Positions 7,608 to 18,425 of a stretch of 64,000 nt of DNA are shown here, one piece after another. Source of the DNA: Mycolicibacillus parakoreensis (GTDB taxonomy: Bacteria > Actinomycetota > Actinomycetes > Mycobacteriales > Mycobacteriaceae); NCBI RefSeq assembly GCF_022370835.2, contig NZ_CP092365.1, forward strand, positions 2,976,001 through 3,040,000. Direction: 5' to 3'. The notes under the pieces were generated by a model that was not told where the DNA came from, made no database searches, and worked only from the letters and a program-made list of their open reading frames with translations. The position numbers and the translations under genes were made by a program. Positions within the stretch are counted from its first letter, which is position 1. Every line of letters begins with the position of its first letter.

Positions 7608-7853
7608 ATGAGCGACAAGAACGCCGCACAAGATGCTGTCAAGGGCGTCGTTGAAGGCGCCAAGGGAAAGGTCAAGGAGGCGGTCGGAACGGTCACCGGC
7701 CGTGACGACATGATCCGTGAAGGACATGCGCAACAAGACAAAGCGGAGTCCCAACGCGACGCGGCCAAAAAGGAGGCGCAAGCCGAACAGGCCCGCGCCG
7801 AGGCTCACATCGACGAGCAACGGCAGAAGGCCGACCAGGACCCCGAAAGCTAG
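7608..7853 (+). CDS. CsbD-like stress protein
   Basis: An 81-residue, highly charged, helical protein. Its N-terminal part (AAQDAVKGVVEGAKGKVKEA, then VGTVTGRDDM) matches the CsbD/YjbJ-type repeat of general-stress proteins. The remainder is a Lys/Glu/Gln/Ala helix suited to coiled-coil or disordered behaviour. The biochemical function of the family is not known. ATG 7608 is preferred over GTG 7590 because GGAAAGGTGG lies just upstream. It is co-transcribed with the preceding basic protein and closed by a strong terminator at 7867. A sigma-B/SigF-type stress regulon is the usual context for this family. Confidence 0.85.
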   Translation: MSDKNAAQDAVKGVVEGAKGKVKEAVGTVTGRDDMIREGHAQQDKAESQRDAAKKEAQAEQARAEAHIDEQRQKADQDPES

Positions 7854-7866
7854 GCCAGACCGGCGC

Positions 7867-7903
7867 AACAGGGGCCCAGCCGAGGCGGCTGGGCCCCTGT
7901 TTC
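7867..7903 (+). terminator. Strong intrinsic terminator
   Basis: A 16-bp perfect stem: AACAGGGGCCCAGCCG (7867-7882), loop AGG, complementary arm 7886-7901, followed by a short T run. It lies 14 nt after the CsbD-like stop and could also serve the convergent gene ending at 7946. Confidence 0.85.
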
Positions 7904-7945
7904 TGGGCTCTGGTCTCTGGGCTCTGGTGACGCTCGCGCCCCGTC

Positions 7946-8344
7946 TCAGCCCAACACCGCGGGCCCGGCGATCGGCACGCCCGCCATGAACAGGATCGCG
8001 AAACACAGCATCAACAGAAACCATCCGGCGCCCTGCCAGCCCCACCACGGTTGGCGGTCGCGGTAGCGCCGGTAGGTGCGGACAAACGCCCGGATCGCCC
8101 CGGCGAAGAACACCGCCGGGGCCGCCAACGCCAACGCGATGCGCTGCGGCGCACCGCACGCCGCGCCCGGGGCCGCGGAGCTGTCACAGCCGCTGGCCCA
8201 CAGCGATGCGACGATCAGCACCGCCACCCCGACGGCGGCGACCAGCAGGGCGAACCGGGCGGCGGCGCGCACCGTGGGATCGTTGCGCAGGGCGGACCGC
8301 CGCTCCCCGGAGTTCCCCGTCGACTGGCGACCATCGTGTGCCAC
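7946..8344 (-). CDS. Small membrane protein of unknown function
   Basis: A 132-residue protein with a hydrophilic N terminus and three predicted membrane segments: ~31-50 (ALLVAAVGVAVLIVASLWA), ~70-90 (IALALAAPAVFFAGAIRAFV) and ~108-128 (WFLLMLCFAILFMAGVPIAG). A Cys-containing loop lies between the first two (CDSSAAPGAACG). I do not recognise the family. GTG start 8344 follows GAAGGGG at suitable spacing. It lies inside the SigF island, but no SigF box was found in the 75 bp upstream. Confidence 0.65.
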   Translation of the reverse strand: MAHDGRQSTGNSGERRSALRNDPTVRAAARFALLVAAVGVAVLIVASLWASGCDSSAAPGAACGAPQRIALALAAPAVFFAGAIRAFVRTYRRYRDRQPWWGWQGAGWFLLMLCFAILFMAGVPIAGPAVLG

Positions 8345-8419
8345 GGCATCCCCTTCACCCCGATACGACCGGTGTTGCCCCGATCTTAGAGCGTGGCGGC
8401 GGGCACGGGGGCCTGTGGC

Positions 8420-10522
<2,103 letters not shown>

Positions 10523-10559
10523 GCACGTCTCCTTCCGGGTAACCCCCTGGACACCCGGG

Positions 10560-10583
10560 TACCCAGACGCCACCGCCACAAAC
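10560..10583 (-). promoter_or_regulatory. SigF-type promoter of the catalase
   Basis: Minus strand GTTT (10583-10580), 15 nt, GGGTAC (10564-10560 plus the next base). The predicted leader is about 30 nt and contains the AAGGAG site. The promoter lies inside the 5'-extended open frame, which supports the start at 10522. Confidence 0.7.
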
Positions 10584-10614
10584 GACGCCGCAGAAGCGGC
10601 CGTCAACGTCGGCA

Positions 10615-10640
10615 GCCCGGGCCACCCGGGCCACCCGGGC
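10615..10640. terminator. Iterated GC palindrome between cutinase and catalase genes
   Basis: GCCCGGGCCACCCGGGC-type palindromes repeat with a 9-bp period (GGGCCACCC units). Any two adjacent arms can form a 7-bp GC stem with a CCAC loop. It lies just past the cutinase stop and before the catalase promoter, so a role in separating the two transcripts is plausible. There is no T tract. Confidence 0.4.
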
Positions 10641-10650
10641 GAGGCACGGC

Positions 10651-11421
10651 TCAGTTACCGAAGGTGGGCGCCGCGATCGCCGGCCGGTCCGGGGCCGCGG
10701 GCGCCGGGACACCGTTGAGGCGGGCGACGGCGAAGTCTGCACCCTGGTTGATCACCGCGGAGTTGTTGGCGTAGCTGTTGTGCGCGGCCATGTCCAGACC
10801 GAGCGAGCACACCGCGTCTTCGGGCACGCAGAGTTTCAGGGTCTTGTCCTGATACAGCGGCCCGATCGCCACCGGCGGCTCGTTGAGAAAGTTCATCGCC
10901 CGCACGTTCGGCATGGCGTAGAGCACCACCGCGGCGACGTTCTCGGCCACCGCCGGGTCCAGCGGTTTGGGCACCGTGGCCGGGTCGACGCCGTCGGGGA
11001 CCTCCGCGGAGGTGACGAACCCCATCACCGCGGCACCCTGCGAATAACCGCCCAACACCATGCGGGTGTCCGGGCAGGTGTTCGCGGTGTCGACGACGTG
11101 CGCGCCGGCATCGCGGATGCCGTCGACGCCGGTCGCCCACTGATCGGTCGCGGGGTAATCGACCGCGTAGACGTCCATCGACTTGTCACCCAGGCGGGAG
11201 CCCATCGCATCGACGAACGCCTGGCCGGTCGGTCCGACCCCGGGCTGCTCACCGGTGCCGCGGGCGAACACGACCTCGACATCGGGACACGATGCGGCGC
11301 TCGCCGGCGGCGCGACGGCCGCCGCGACGGCGAACGTCCCGACACACCCGACGGTCAGAACCGCCGGGGCCAGGACACGGGCCAGTAACCGGGCGTGGTG
11401 GCGTGCGATCATGCCGAACAC
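10651..11421 (-). CDS. Secreted cutinase-family serine esterase (Culp type)
   Basis: A 256-residue protein with a signal peptide (~1-42, cleaved after ASA) and a cutinase alpha/beta-hydrolase domain. The nucleophile is S127 in GGYSQGA, with D202 (CVPEDAVC) and H214 (MAAHNSY) completing the triad. Paired Cys residues fit the two conserved disulfides. Mycobacterial cutinase-like proteins hydrolyse short- and medium-chain esters and phospholipids at the cell envelope rather than plant cutin. GTG start 11421 is preceded by GAGGGGG at about 6 nt. It is divergent from the Rv2629-like gene across 160 bp. Confidence 0.9.
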   Translation of the reverse strand: MFGMIARHHARLLARVLAPAVLTVGCVGTFAVAAAVAPPASAASCPDVEVVFARGTGEQPGVGPTGQAFVDAMGSRLGDKSMDVYAVDYPATDQWATGVDGIRDAGAHVVDTANTCPDTRMVLGGYSQGAAVMGFVTSAEVPDGVDPATVPKPLDPAVAENVAAVVLYAMPNVRAMNFLNEPPVAIGPLYQDKTLKLCVPEDAVCSLGLDMAAHNSYANNSAVINQGADFAVARLNGVPAPAAPDRPAIAAPTFGN

Positions 11422-11438
11422 AGTGCCCCCCTCGTGTT

Positions 11439-11467
11439 GGTTTTAAACGAAGTCGGCGACAGGGTAT
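11439..11467 (+). promoter_or_regulatory. Possible SigF-type promoter of the Rv2629-like gene
   Basis: GGTTT (11439-11443), 18 nt, GGGTAT (11462-11467). The -10 is perfect; the spacer is long unless the -35 is read one base later in the TTTT run. It lies about 115 bp upstream of the ATG at 11582. Confidence 0.5.
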
Positions 11468-11581
11468 CGACAGATCATCGGCCGCGCACACGCCGGTTGT
11501 GCCTTTGGATCGTCGAATCGCGCTCGGGCCGGGAGAGCCGGAGAGGTTTGTGCGGCGGGCACCGCGGCAACCCAGGCGGTC

Positions 11582-12697
11582 ATGGATGCAGAACGGTTGA
11601 GACCGCTGCTCGAGGGCGAGCGGCCGTACGCCTCGATCTATTTCGAGGACTCCCACGACACCGAGGACGCGGCGGCGCAGCTGGAGCTCCGTTGGCGCGG
11701 GTTGCACCACGAGCTGACCGAGCAGGGTGCCGACACAGCGGTGATCGACGAGATGCGACGGGCCGTCGCGGAGCTTCCGGCCCCGGTCGGACAAAGCGGA
11801 CGAGCGGTGATCGCCGACGCGACCGGGGTGCTGCTCAACGAGCACCTCATCCGACCGACCCCGACCGTGGTGCGGGTCTCCCCACTGCCCTACCTGGTTC
11901 CCATGGTCGAGCACGGATACGACAGTCCGGCATACCTGTTGGTGGAGGCCGACCACCGCGGTGCCGAGCTCACCGTGTACCGGCACGGTCGGGTCCACGC
12001 AGAAACCGTCGACGGTGCCGGATACCCGGTCCACAAGGCGGCCGGTGCCGAAAACGCCGGATACAAAGATCCGCAGCCCCGCAGCGAGGAGGCCGCCCGC
12101 AAGAACATCCGCACGATCGCGGTGCGTGTCACCGAGCTGATCGACGATCAGACCACCGGTCCCGTCTTCGTCGTCGGCGAGGTGCAGGCACGCCACGACC
12201 TGACCGCAGAACTGCCGGATCGGGTGGCCGACCGGGTGGTGGCGCTGACGGTCGGGGCCCGCGACAGCGGATACGACCCCGACGAGATCCGGGACCGTAT
12301 CGACGCCGAGTTGCTCACTCGGCGGCTGGCCCACATCGATGCCGCCACACGGCGGTTCAGCGCCGAAGTCGACCGACCGTCCGCGGTGGCCGTCGAGGGG
12401 CTGGGCCCGGTCTGCTCGGCGTTGAACCACGGCGCCGTGGAGACGCTCATCGTCGGCGAGATCGGTGCGGCGACGGTGGTCACCGACGCCGGGTTCACCG
12501 TGGTGGCGGCGGGCCCCGACGCCCTGTCCGAGTACGGGGCCGAGCCCGCGCACACGGTTCGCGCCGACGAGGCCCTGCCGACCGGTGCGGTCGCGGTGGA
12601 TGCGGCGGTGGTCCGCACCGATGAGCGCATCAGCCCCGCCGACGGTGTCGCCGCCCTGCTGCGCTACCCGGTGGCGTCCGGGCCGGACGCGCCGTGA
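11582..12697 (+). CDS. Rv2629-like protein (bacterial archaeo-eukaryotic release-factor family)
   Basis: A 371-residue cytosolic protein resembling M. tuberculosis Rv2629. It belongs to the baeRF group, distant relatives of eRF1/Pelota found in bacterial stress operons; 'peptide chain release factor 1' in some annotations is misleading. Visible segments include MDAERLRPLLEGERPYASIY at the N terminus, a Gly-poor central domain, and GPVCSALNHGAVETLIVGEI late in the protein, similar to the L7Ae-like third domain of eRF1. Function is unknown; a ribosome-associated role has been proposed for the family. A SigF-like site upstream is consistent with the dormancy/stress expression reported for Rv2629. 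Confidence 0.8.
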   Translation: MDAERLRPLLEGERPYASIYFEDSHDTEDAAAQLELRWRGLHHELTEQGADTAVIDEMRRAVAELPAPVGQSGRAVIADATGVLLNEHLIRPTPTVVRVSPLPYLVPMVEHGYDSPAYLLVEADHRGAELTVYRHGRVHAETVDGAGYPVHKAAGAENAGYKDPQPRSEEAARKNIRTIAVRVTELIDDQTTGPVFVVGEVQARHDLTAELPDRVADRVVALTVGARDSGYDPDEIRDRIDAELLTRRLAHIDAATRRFSAEVDRPSAVAVEGLGPVCSALNHGAVETLIVGEIGAATVVTDAGFTVVAAGPDALSEYGAEPAHTVRADEALPTGAVAVDAAVVRTDERISPADGVAALLRYPVASGPDAP

Positions 12698-12707
12698 CCC
12701 CTCACCA

Positions 12708-12743
12708 TCGCGATGCTCAGCGGCGTCGCGATGCTCAGCCGCG
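12708..12743. repeat. 18-bp tandem duplication
   Basis: TCGCGATGCTCAGCGGCG is repeated immediately with one mismatch, in the short gap between two convergent genes. It is followed by two CAGAACC copies. No function is evident. Confidence 0.6.
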
Positions 12744-12758
12744 TCGTCTTCAGAACCC

Positions 12759-12914
12759 TCAGAACCAGTAACGTCGACCGGCGACGGGGCGGCCCAGCGC
12801 GCCCAGCAGCCACAGCACGGCGCCGATGACGACCAGGATGATCCCGATCGTCCAGAGCACCGGGATCGCGAGGACATAGCCGAGAACCAACAAGATGATG
12901 CCGAGCACGATCAT
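12759..12914 (-). CDS. Small two-segment membrane protein (DUF6131-like)
   Basis: A 51-residue protein: two short hydrophobic helices (MIVLGIILLVLGYVLAIPVL and TIGIILVVIGAVLWLLGAL) and a basic aromatic tail, RRYWF. Proteins of this pattern are widespread in mycobacteria and remain uncharacterised. Its ATG overlaps the stop of the preceding gene as ATGA (12911-12914), so it is translationally coupled. It was not a separate long open frame; the start is set by this overlap and by the hydrophobic onset. Confidence 0.75.
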   Translation of the reverse strand: MIVLGIILLVLGYVLAIPVLWTIGIILVVIGAVLWLLGALGRPVAGRRYWF

Positions 12915-13159
12915 GACCACTCCGATTCTGGTGGGGACTGGTGCCGGTCGGGACCCGTCGCACTCGGTTCCGGAAGCCGGCAGTCGGTGACCTTCGGGTT
13001 GACACCGAAGTAGTTCAACGGCCCGGCCACGATCGTCACCGCGATCGTGCCCGCTGTCGCGCAGGTGGTGTCGGTGTTCTGTAGATATCCGCGCTGCCAA
13101 CTGGCCACGACGCCGATCAACAGCCACACCACCACGACCACGCTGAGAATCCCTCGCAT
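12911..13159 (-). CDS. Small membrane-anchored or secreted protein, unknown
   Basis: An 82-residue protein with an N-terminal hydrophobic segment (~3-20, ILSVVVVVWLLIGVVASW) followed by a short domain with two Cys (TTCATAG, VTDCRLP) and a polar tail. The family is not recognised, though similar proteins precede DUF6131 genes in mycobacteria. ATG 13159 has GGAAGGGAG 4 nt upstream. The operon of two is driven by a perfect SigF-type promoter at 13230-13255. It is probably a stress-induced envelope protein. Confidence 0.7.
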   Translation of the reverse strand: MRGILSVVVVVWLLIGVVASWQRGYLQNTDTTCATAGTIAVTIVAGPLNYFGVNPKVTDCRLPEPSATGPDRHQSPPESEWS

Positions 13160-13229
13160 GAGGCTCCCTTCCGCCGCCGGCGTCGCCGGCCCCTGCCCGG
13201 CCGGTCCAAGCGGGCCCGGTGCCCGCTAC

Positions 13230-13255
13230 ATACCCCGCGGGGCCACACGGCAAAC
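13230..13255 (-). promoter_or_regulatory. SigF-type promoter of the small membrane-protein operon
   Basis: Minus strand GTTT (13255-13252), 16 nt, GGGTAT (13235-13230): a full consensus match. The predicted leader is about 63 nt. Confidence 0.72.
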
Positions 13256-13326
13256 CCGTTACGCACCCGCGCGCCTCGGTTTGCCACGACGGTGCTGCCC
13301 GCCGGCGGGCCGGCCGCGGTCTTCGC

Positions 13327-13686
13327 TCAGGTGTTGAAGGTGACGGCCAACGCCGCCACGTCGGCCAGCAGCAGCGCCCACCCGGTCAGGGGCACCGCGA
13401 TCCCCCAGCGCTTCGCCGCGGTGACGAACGACAGCAGAATCGTCACCGCCGCCACCACCGGCGCCCCGTAATACATCACGTTGAACAACAACCCGCTGGG
13501 GCCCAGATCGGGGCACTGCACGGTGCTACACGCGGCCACGCTCATCACCGCACCGGTGGCGACGATGACGACCATCCCGGCGGCGGGAGCGGTGAGCAAC
13601 GCCAACACCCAGTTGACCCAACGCGGAACCCGACCGCGGTGCTCGCCCTGCGGTGCCCGGTCGGTATCGCCGGTCGACACCGTCAT
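13327..13686 (-). CDS. Small integral membrane protein, unknown
   Basis: A 119-residue protein with a charged N terminus and three membrane segments (~22-45 WVLALLTAPAAGMVVIVATG, ~62-90, ~98-117 VPLTGWALLLADVAALAVTF). A Cys pair (CSTVQC) lies in the first external loop. ATG 13686 was chosen because GGGGAGG lies 6 nt upstream; the open frame extends to 13824, but that part contains the SigF promoter. It is divergent from lhr. The family is not recognised. Confidence 0.7.
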   Translation of the reverse strand: MTVSTGDTDRAPQGEHRGRVPRWVNWVLALLTAPAAGMVVIVATGAVMSVAACSTVQCPDLGPSGLLFNVMYYGAPVVAAVTILLSFVTAAKRWGIAVPLTGWALLLADVAALAVTFNT

Positions 13687-13730
13687 CGCCTGCCTCCCCT
13701 CGACGGCCGGTATGCGCCGATGCGCTCCGA

Positions 13731-13756
13731 CTACCCGTGCCCGGGGATCGCGAAAC
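13731..13756 (-). promoter_or_regulatory. SigF-type promoter of the 119-residue membrane protein
   Basis: Minus strand GTTT (13756-13753), 16 nt, GGGTAG (13736-13731). The predicted leader is about 37 nt and includes GGGGAGG. The -35 reads GGTTTC, as in published SigF promoters. Confidence 0.68.
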
Positions 13757-13825
13757 CCGCAGGCCCGGGTGGCCGGGGCCCCATCGCGGGCGTCGGGGCT
13801 GGCGGTGTCGTTGCGCATTGGCACG

Positions 13826-16800
13826 ATGGGTCAGGTGGCCGGTGATCGTCGTGACGTCCTGGGCCGGTTCACCGAACTGACCCGGGACTGGTTCGCGGGC
13901 ACCTTCGCCGCCCCCACCGCGGCACAGGAACAGGCGTGGTCGGCGATCGCCGAGGGCCATCACACGCTGGTGATCGCCCCGACCGGTTCGGGCAAGACCC
14001 TGGCGGCATTTCTGTGGGCGATCGACCGGATGGCGCACGCCCCCGCCGGCACCGGCACCCGGGTGCTCTACCTCTCCCCGCTCAAGGCGCTGGCGGTCGA
14101 CGTCGAACGCAACCTGCGCACCCCGCTGGCCGGGATGGCCCGCGTCGCCGAACGCCGTGGTCTGGCCGCCCCGGCGATCAGTGTCGGGGTGCGCTCCGGG
14201 GACACCCCGCCGGCGCAGCGCCGCCGGATGCTGGCCGCCCCGCCCGACATTTTGATCACCACCCCGGAGTCGCTGTTTTTGATGCTGACGTCCTCGGCGA
14301 GCACCACCCTGGCCGGGGTGCAGACCGTGATCGTCGACGAGGTGCACGCCGTGGCCGGCACCAAACGCGGCAGCCACCTGGCGCTGTCGTTGGAGCGCCT
14401 CGACGCGCTGGGCGACCGCCCGGCCCAACGCATCGGGTTGTCGGCCACCGTCCGCCCCGCCGAGGAGGTGGCGCGGTTTCTCTGCGGGTCGGCACCGGCG
14501 CGGATCGTCGCGCCCCCGGCGACCAAAACCTTCGATCTCAGCGTCCAGGTGCCGGTACCGGACATGGCCAGCCCGGCCGGCAACACCGTCTGGCCGGAGG
14601 TGGAGGCCCGCGTCGTCGACCTGATCGAGGCGCACCGCTCCACGATCGTGTTCGCCAACTCGCGGCGCCTGGCCGAACGACTCACCGCCAGAATCAACGA
14701 AATCCACGCCGAGCGCGCCGGTGTGCCCGTCGACGGCATGGACCGGGCGACCAATCCGCGGGTGGCCGGGGGCGCCCCGGCCCAGCTGATGGGCAGCGGA
14801 CAGAGCCACGGCGCACCACCGATCCTGGCACGCGCCCATCACGGCTCGGTCAGCAAAGAGGCCCGCGCTGCCGTCGAGGACGATCTCAAGGCGGGCCGGT
14901 TGGCGGCGGTGGTCGCCACCTCCAGCCTCGAACTCGGCATCGACATGGGCGCGGTGGACCTGGTCATCCAGATCGAGGCGCCCCCGTCGGTGGCCAGCGG
15001 ACTGCAACGCATCGGTCGGGCCGGCCACCAGGTGGGCGAGGTGTCGACGGGGGTGCTCATCCCCAAACATCGCACCGACCTGATCGGGTGTGCGGTGGCC
15101 GCCGAGCGGATGCGCACCGGGCAGATCGAGACGCTTCAGGTGCCGAGCAACCCGCTGGACATCCTGGCGCAGCACACGGTGGCCGCCGCCGCGCTGGAGC
15201 CCCTGGACGCCGACAGCTGGTTCGACACCGTCCGGCGCTCCGCGCCGTTCGCCACGTTGCCGCGCAGCGCTTTCGAGGCCACCCTGGATCTGCTGTCGGG
15301 TAAATACCCGTCCACCGATTTCGCCGAGCTGCGCCCACGCGTGGTCTATGACCGCGACACCGGGACGGTGACCGGACGTCCCGGCGCCCAGCGGTTGGCG
15401 GTCACCTCCGGCGGTTCGATCCCCGACCGCGGCCAGTTCGCCGTGTATTTGGCGACCGGTAGCGAAAAATCCTCGCGGGTCGGCGAACTCGATGAGGAGA
15501 TGGTGTACGAGTCGCGGCCCGGCGACGTGATCGCGTTGGGGGCGACGAGTTGGCGGATCACCGAGATCACCCACGACCGGGTGCTGGTGGTCCCCGCCCC
15601 CGGGCGGCCGGGCCGGTTGCCGTTCTGGCGCGGCGACAACGCCGGCCGGCCGGCCGAACTCGGGGCCGCACTGGGCAGATTCACCGGCGAGTTGGCCGCA
15701 CTGGCGCGCACCGATTTCGCGGCGCGGTGCACGCAACTGGGTTTCGACGGCTACGCGATCGAGAATCTGTGGCGGCTGTTGGAGGATCAACGCGCCGCCA
15801 CCGCGGCGGTGCCCACCGACACCACCCTGGTGGTGGAGCGGTTCCGCGATGAACTCGGCGACTGGCGGGTGGTGCTGCATTCTCCGTACGGCCTGCGGGT
15901 GCACGGCCCGCTGGCCCTGGCGGTGGGCCGCCGGCTGCGCGAGCGGTACGGCCTCGACGAGAAGCCCACCGCCTCCGATGACGGCATCGTGGTGCGCCTG
16001 CCCGACACCCTCGACGAGGACGCCACCGTCGCCGCGGTTCCGGGCGCGGAGTTGTTCGTCTTCGACGCCGACGAGATCGAGGCGCTCGTCACCGCCGAGG
16101 TCGGCGGGTCGGCGTTGTTCGCCTCCCGTTTCCGAGAGTGCGCGGCGCGCGCCCTGCTGTTGCCGCGCCGGAGCCCCGGGCGCCGCTCCCCACTGTGGCA
16201 GCAGCGTCAACGGGCCGCACAGTTGCTCGACGTCGCCCGCAACTACCCGGATTTCCCGATCGTGCTCGAAGCGATCCGCGAGTCGCTGCAAGACGTCTAC
16301 GACGTGCCGGCGTTGACCGCCCTGATGGCGGCGGTCTCTCAACGCCGGGTGCAGCTGACCGAGGTGTTGACCACCGCGCCGTCACCGTTCGCCGCGTCCC
16401 TGCTCTTCGGTTACGTCGGTGCGTTCCTCTACGAGGGCGACACCCCGCTGGCCGAGCGTCGCGCCGCCGCCCTGGCGCTGGATCCGACCCTTCTCGCCGA
16501 GTTGCTGGGGCGGGTGGAGTTGCGCGAGCTGCTCGACGCGCAGGTGGTGGCCACCGTCGACCGGCAACTGCAACATGTGACCCCGCAGCGGGCCGCGCGC
16601 GACGCCGAAGCCGTCGTCGATTTGCTGCGTCTGCTCGGTCCGCTGACCACCGCCGAGGTCGGCGAGCGCGCCGCCGGCGGCGCCGTCGACGACTGGCTCG
16701 AGGAGCTGGCGGCGGCCAAACGGGTGCTCGCGGTGTCCTACGCCGGCCGGCGGTGGTGGGCGGTGATCGAAGACATCGGCCGCTTGCGCGACGGCGTCGG

Positions 16801-18397
16801 CGTGGCCGTGCCGGTCGGGGTCCCGGCCAGCTTCACCGAACCGGTCGCCGACCCGCTGGGCGACCTGCTGGCACGCTTCGCCCGGACCCGCGGACCGTTC
16901 ACCACCGCGCAGGCGGCCGCACGCTTCGGGTTGGGGCTGCGGGTGGCCGCCGATGTGCTCGGTCGGCTGGCCGGCGACGGGCGGGTGGTGCCCGGCGAGT
17001 TCGTCGAATCGCCCACCACCGTCGCCGGCGGTGACCAGTGGTGCGACGCCGAGGTGCTGCGCATTCTGCGGCGCCGCTCGCTGGCGGCGCTGCGCGCTCA
17101 GGTCGAACCGGTCACCACCGCCGCCTACGCCCGGTTCCTGCCGGCCTGGCAGCAGATCCACCACACCGGGGGCGAGGCGAGGGAGGCACTGAGAGCCGTG
17201 CTCGCCCAGCTGGCGGGGGTAGCGATACCGGCCTCGGCGGTCGAGCCGCTGGTGTTGGCCCAGCGGGTTGACGGCTACTCCCCGGCGCTGCTGGACGAGG
17301 TGCTGGCCTCCGGGGAGGTGCTGTGGTCGGGAGCCGGCCCGATCGCCGGGAGCACACCGCCGGCCGACGGCTGGATCATGTTCCACACCGCCGAGGCGGC
17401 TCCGCTGACGCTGGCGCCGCCCACCGCGCTGGACCTCACCGACGCCCACCGGGCCGTGCTCGACGCCCTCGCCGGCGGCGGCGCGTTCTTCTTCCGTCAA
17501 CTCGCCGGCGGGCCGCTTCCCGAGCGCACCCTCAAAACCGCGCTGTGGGAGCTGATCTGGTCCGGTTGGGTCACCGGTGACACCTTCGCCCCGATCCGGG
17601 CGGTGCTGGCCGGAGCCGGGACTGCGCGCTCCTCGACCGCGCATCGCCGGCCGCGTCGACCGCCCCGGCCGGCCCGCTACGCCGTGGCCGCACCCGCACC
17701 CCGGGCCGTGGACGCGACGGTGGCCGGGCGGTGGTCGGCGCTGCCGGCGCCCGAACCGGACCCCACCCTGCGCGCCCATCACCGCGCCGAACTGCTGCTG
17801 CACCGCTACGGCGTGCTCACCAAGGGCGCGGTGGCCGCCGAGGCGGTGCCGGGCGGATTCGCCGGGCTGTATCCGGTGCTGAGCGGTTTTGAACAGGCGG
17901 GCCGCTGCCAGCGCGGGTATTTCGTCGAGTCGCTGGGCGCGGCACAGTTCGCCGTCGCCGCCACGGTGGACCGGCTGCGGGCCTACCTCGAGGATCCCGA
18001 CCCGCAGCGACGCCCCTACGCGGCGGTGCTGCTCGCCGCGGCGGACCCGGCCAATCCCTACGGCGCGGCGCTGCCCTGGCCGGCGAGCCCGCAATCGGCG
18101 GCGGGGGCGCGGCCCGGCCGCAAGGCCGGAGCGCTGGTGGTGCTCGTCGACGGCGAACTGGTGCTGTTCGTGGAGCGCGGCGGCCGGTCGATGCTCACCT
18201 TCGACGACGACGATCAGGTCCTGCGCACCGCGGCGACGGCGCTGGCCGAGGCGGTCACCGCCGGCCGCGTCGACGGGCTGGCGGTGGAGCGGGTGGACTC
18301 CACGTCGGTGCTGGGCGCGCGTGAGGCGCCGATCGTGGCCGCGCTGCGCGACGCCGGGTTCGCCCGCACGCCCCGCGGTCTGCGGCTGCGCCGCTGA
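13826..18397 (+). CDS. lhr: Lhr superfamily 2 DNA helicase
   Basis: A 1523-residue ATP-dependent 3'-5' helicase of DNA repair. The N-terminal core holds Walker A APTGSGKT (51-58), DEVH (171-174), a Ser-Ala-Thr motif (GLSATVRP), and motif VI in the second RecA domain (QRIGRAGHQVG). A winged-helix and beta-barrel module follows, then the very long Lhr C-terminal domain ending at ARTPRGLRLRR. The M. tuberculosis ortholog is Rv3296 (about 1513 residues), and the M. smegmatis enzyme is characterised as an SSB-stimulated helicase. ATG 13826 begins the conserved region; the open frame to 13481 crosses the divergent gene and its promoter. The Nei glycosylase gene usually next to lhr is here displaced by 1.5 kb. 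Confidence 0.95.
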   Translation: MGQVAGDRRDVLGRFTELTRDWFAGTFAAPTAAQEQAWSAIAEGHHTLVIAPTGSGKTLAAFLWAIDRMAHAPAGTGTRVLYLSPLKALAVDVERNLRTPLAGMARVAERRGLAAPAISVGVRSGDTPPAQRRRMLAAPPDILITTPESLFLMLTSSASTTLAGVQTVIVDEVHAVAGTKRGSHLALSLERLDALGDRPAQRIGLSATVRPAEEVARFLCGSAPARIVAPPATKTFDLSVQVPVPDMASPAGNTVWPEVEARVVDLIEAHRSTIVFANSRRLAERLTARINEIHAERAGVPVDGMDRATNPRVAGGAPAQLMGSGQSHGAPPILARAHHGSVSKEARAAVEDDLKAGRLAAVVATSSLELGIDMGAVDLVIQIEAPPSVASGLQRIGRAGHQVGEVSTGVLIPKHRTDLIGCAVAAERMRTGQIETLQVPSNPLDILAQHTVAAAALEPLDADSWFDTVRRSAPFATLPRSAFEATLDLLSGKYPSTDFAELRPRVVYDRDTGTVTGRPGAQRLAVTSGGSIPDRGQFAVYLATGSEKSSRVGELDEEMVYESRPGDVIALGATSWRITEITHDRVLVVPAPGRPGRLPFWRGDNAGRPAELGAALGRFTGELAALARTDFAARCTQLGFDGYAIENLWRLLEDQRAATAAVPTDTTLVVERFRDELGDWRVVLHSPYGLRVHGPLALAVGRRLRERYGLDEKPTASDDGIVVRLPDTLDEDATVAAVPGAELFVFDADEIEALVTAEVGGSALFASRFRECAARALLLPRRSPGRRSPLWQQRQRAAQLLDVARNYPDFPIVLEAIRESLQDVYDVPALTALMAAVSQRRVQLTEVLTTAPSPFAASLLFGYVGAFLYEGDTPLAERRAAALALDPTLLAELLGRVELRELLDAQVVATVDRQLQHVTPQRAARDAEAVVDLLRLLGPLTTAEVGERAAGGAVDDWLEELAAAKRVLAVSYAGRRWWAVIEDIGRLRDGVGVAVPVGVPASFTEPVADPLGDLLARFARTRGPFTTAQAAARFGLGLRVAADVLGRLAGDGRVVPGEFVESPTTVAGGDQWCDAEVLRILRRRSLAALRAQVEPVTTAAYARFLPAWQQIHHTGGEAREALRAVLAQLAGVAIPASAVEPLVLAQRVDGYSPALLDEVLASGEVLWSGAGPIAGSTPPADGWIMFHTAEAAPLTLAPPTALDLTDAHRAVLDALAGGGAFFFRQLAGGPLPERTLKTALWELIWSGWVTGDTFAPIRAVLAGAGTARSSTAHRRPRRPPRPARYAVAAPAPRAVDATVAGRWSALPAPEPDPTLRAHHRAELLLHRYGVLTKGAVAAEAVPGGFAGLYPVLSGFEQAGRCQRGYFVESLGAAQFAVAATVDRLRAYLEDPDPQRRPYAAVLLAAADPANPYGAALPWPASPQSAAGARPGRKAGALVVLVDGELVLFVERGGRSMLTFDDDDQVLRTAATALAEAVTAGRVDGLAVERVDSTSVLGAREAPIVAALRDAGFARTPRGLRLRR

Positions 18398-18425
18398 CGT
18401 CGCGCCCGGCCCGCGCGGCCGGTGA

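Noticed and set aside
11424..11448. Minus-strand SigF-like site (GTTT-N15-GGGGCA) for the cutinase gene
   Set aside because: The -10 would end 2-3 nt before the GTG start, too close for a transcript containing the start codon, and the -10 is poor.
13526..16342. 938-codon open frame on the minus strand opposite lhr
   Set aside because: It has no domain similarity and is rich in Arg/Gly/His/Gln, as expected from the antisense frame of high-GC coding DNA. The plus strand encodes a clear Lhr helicase.
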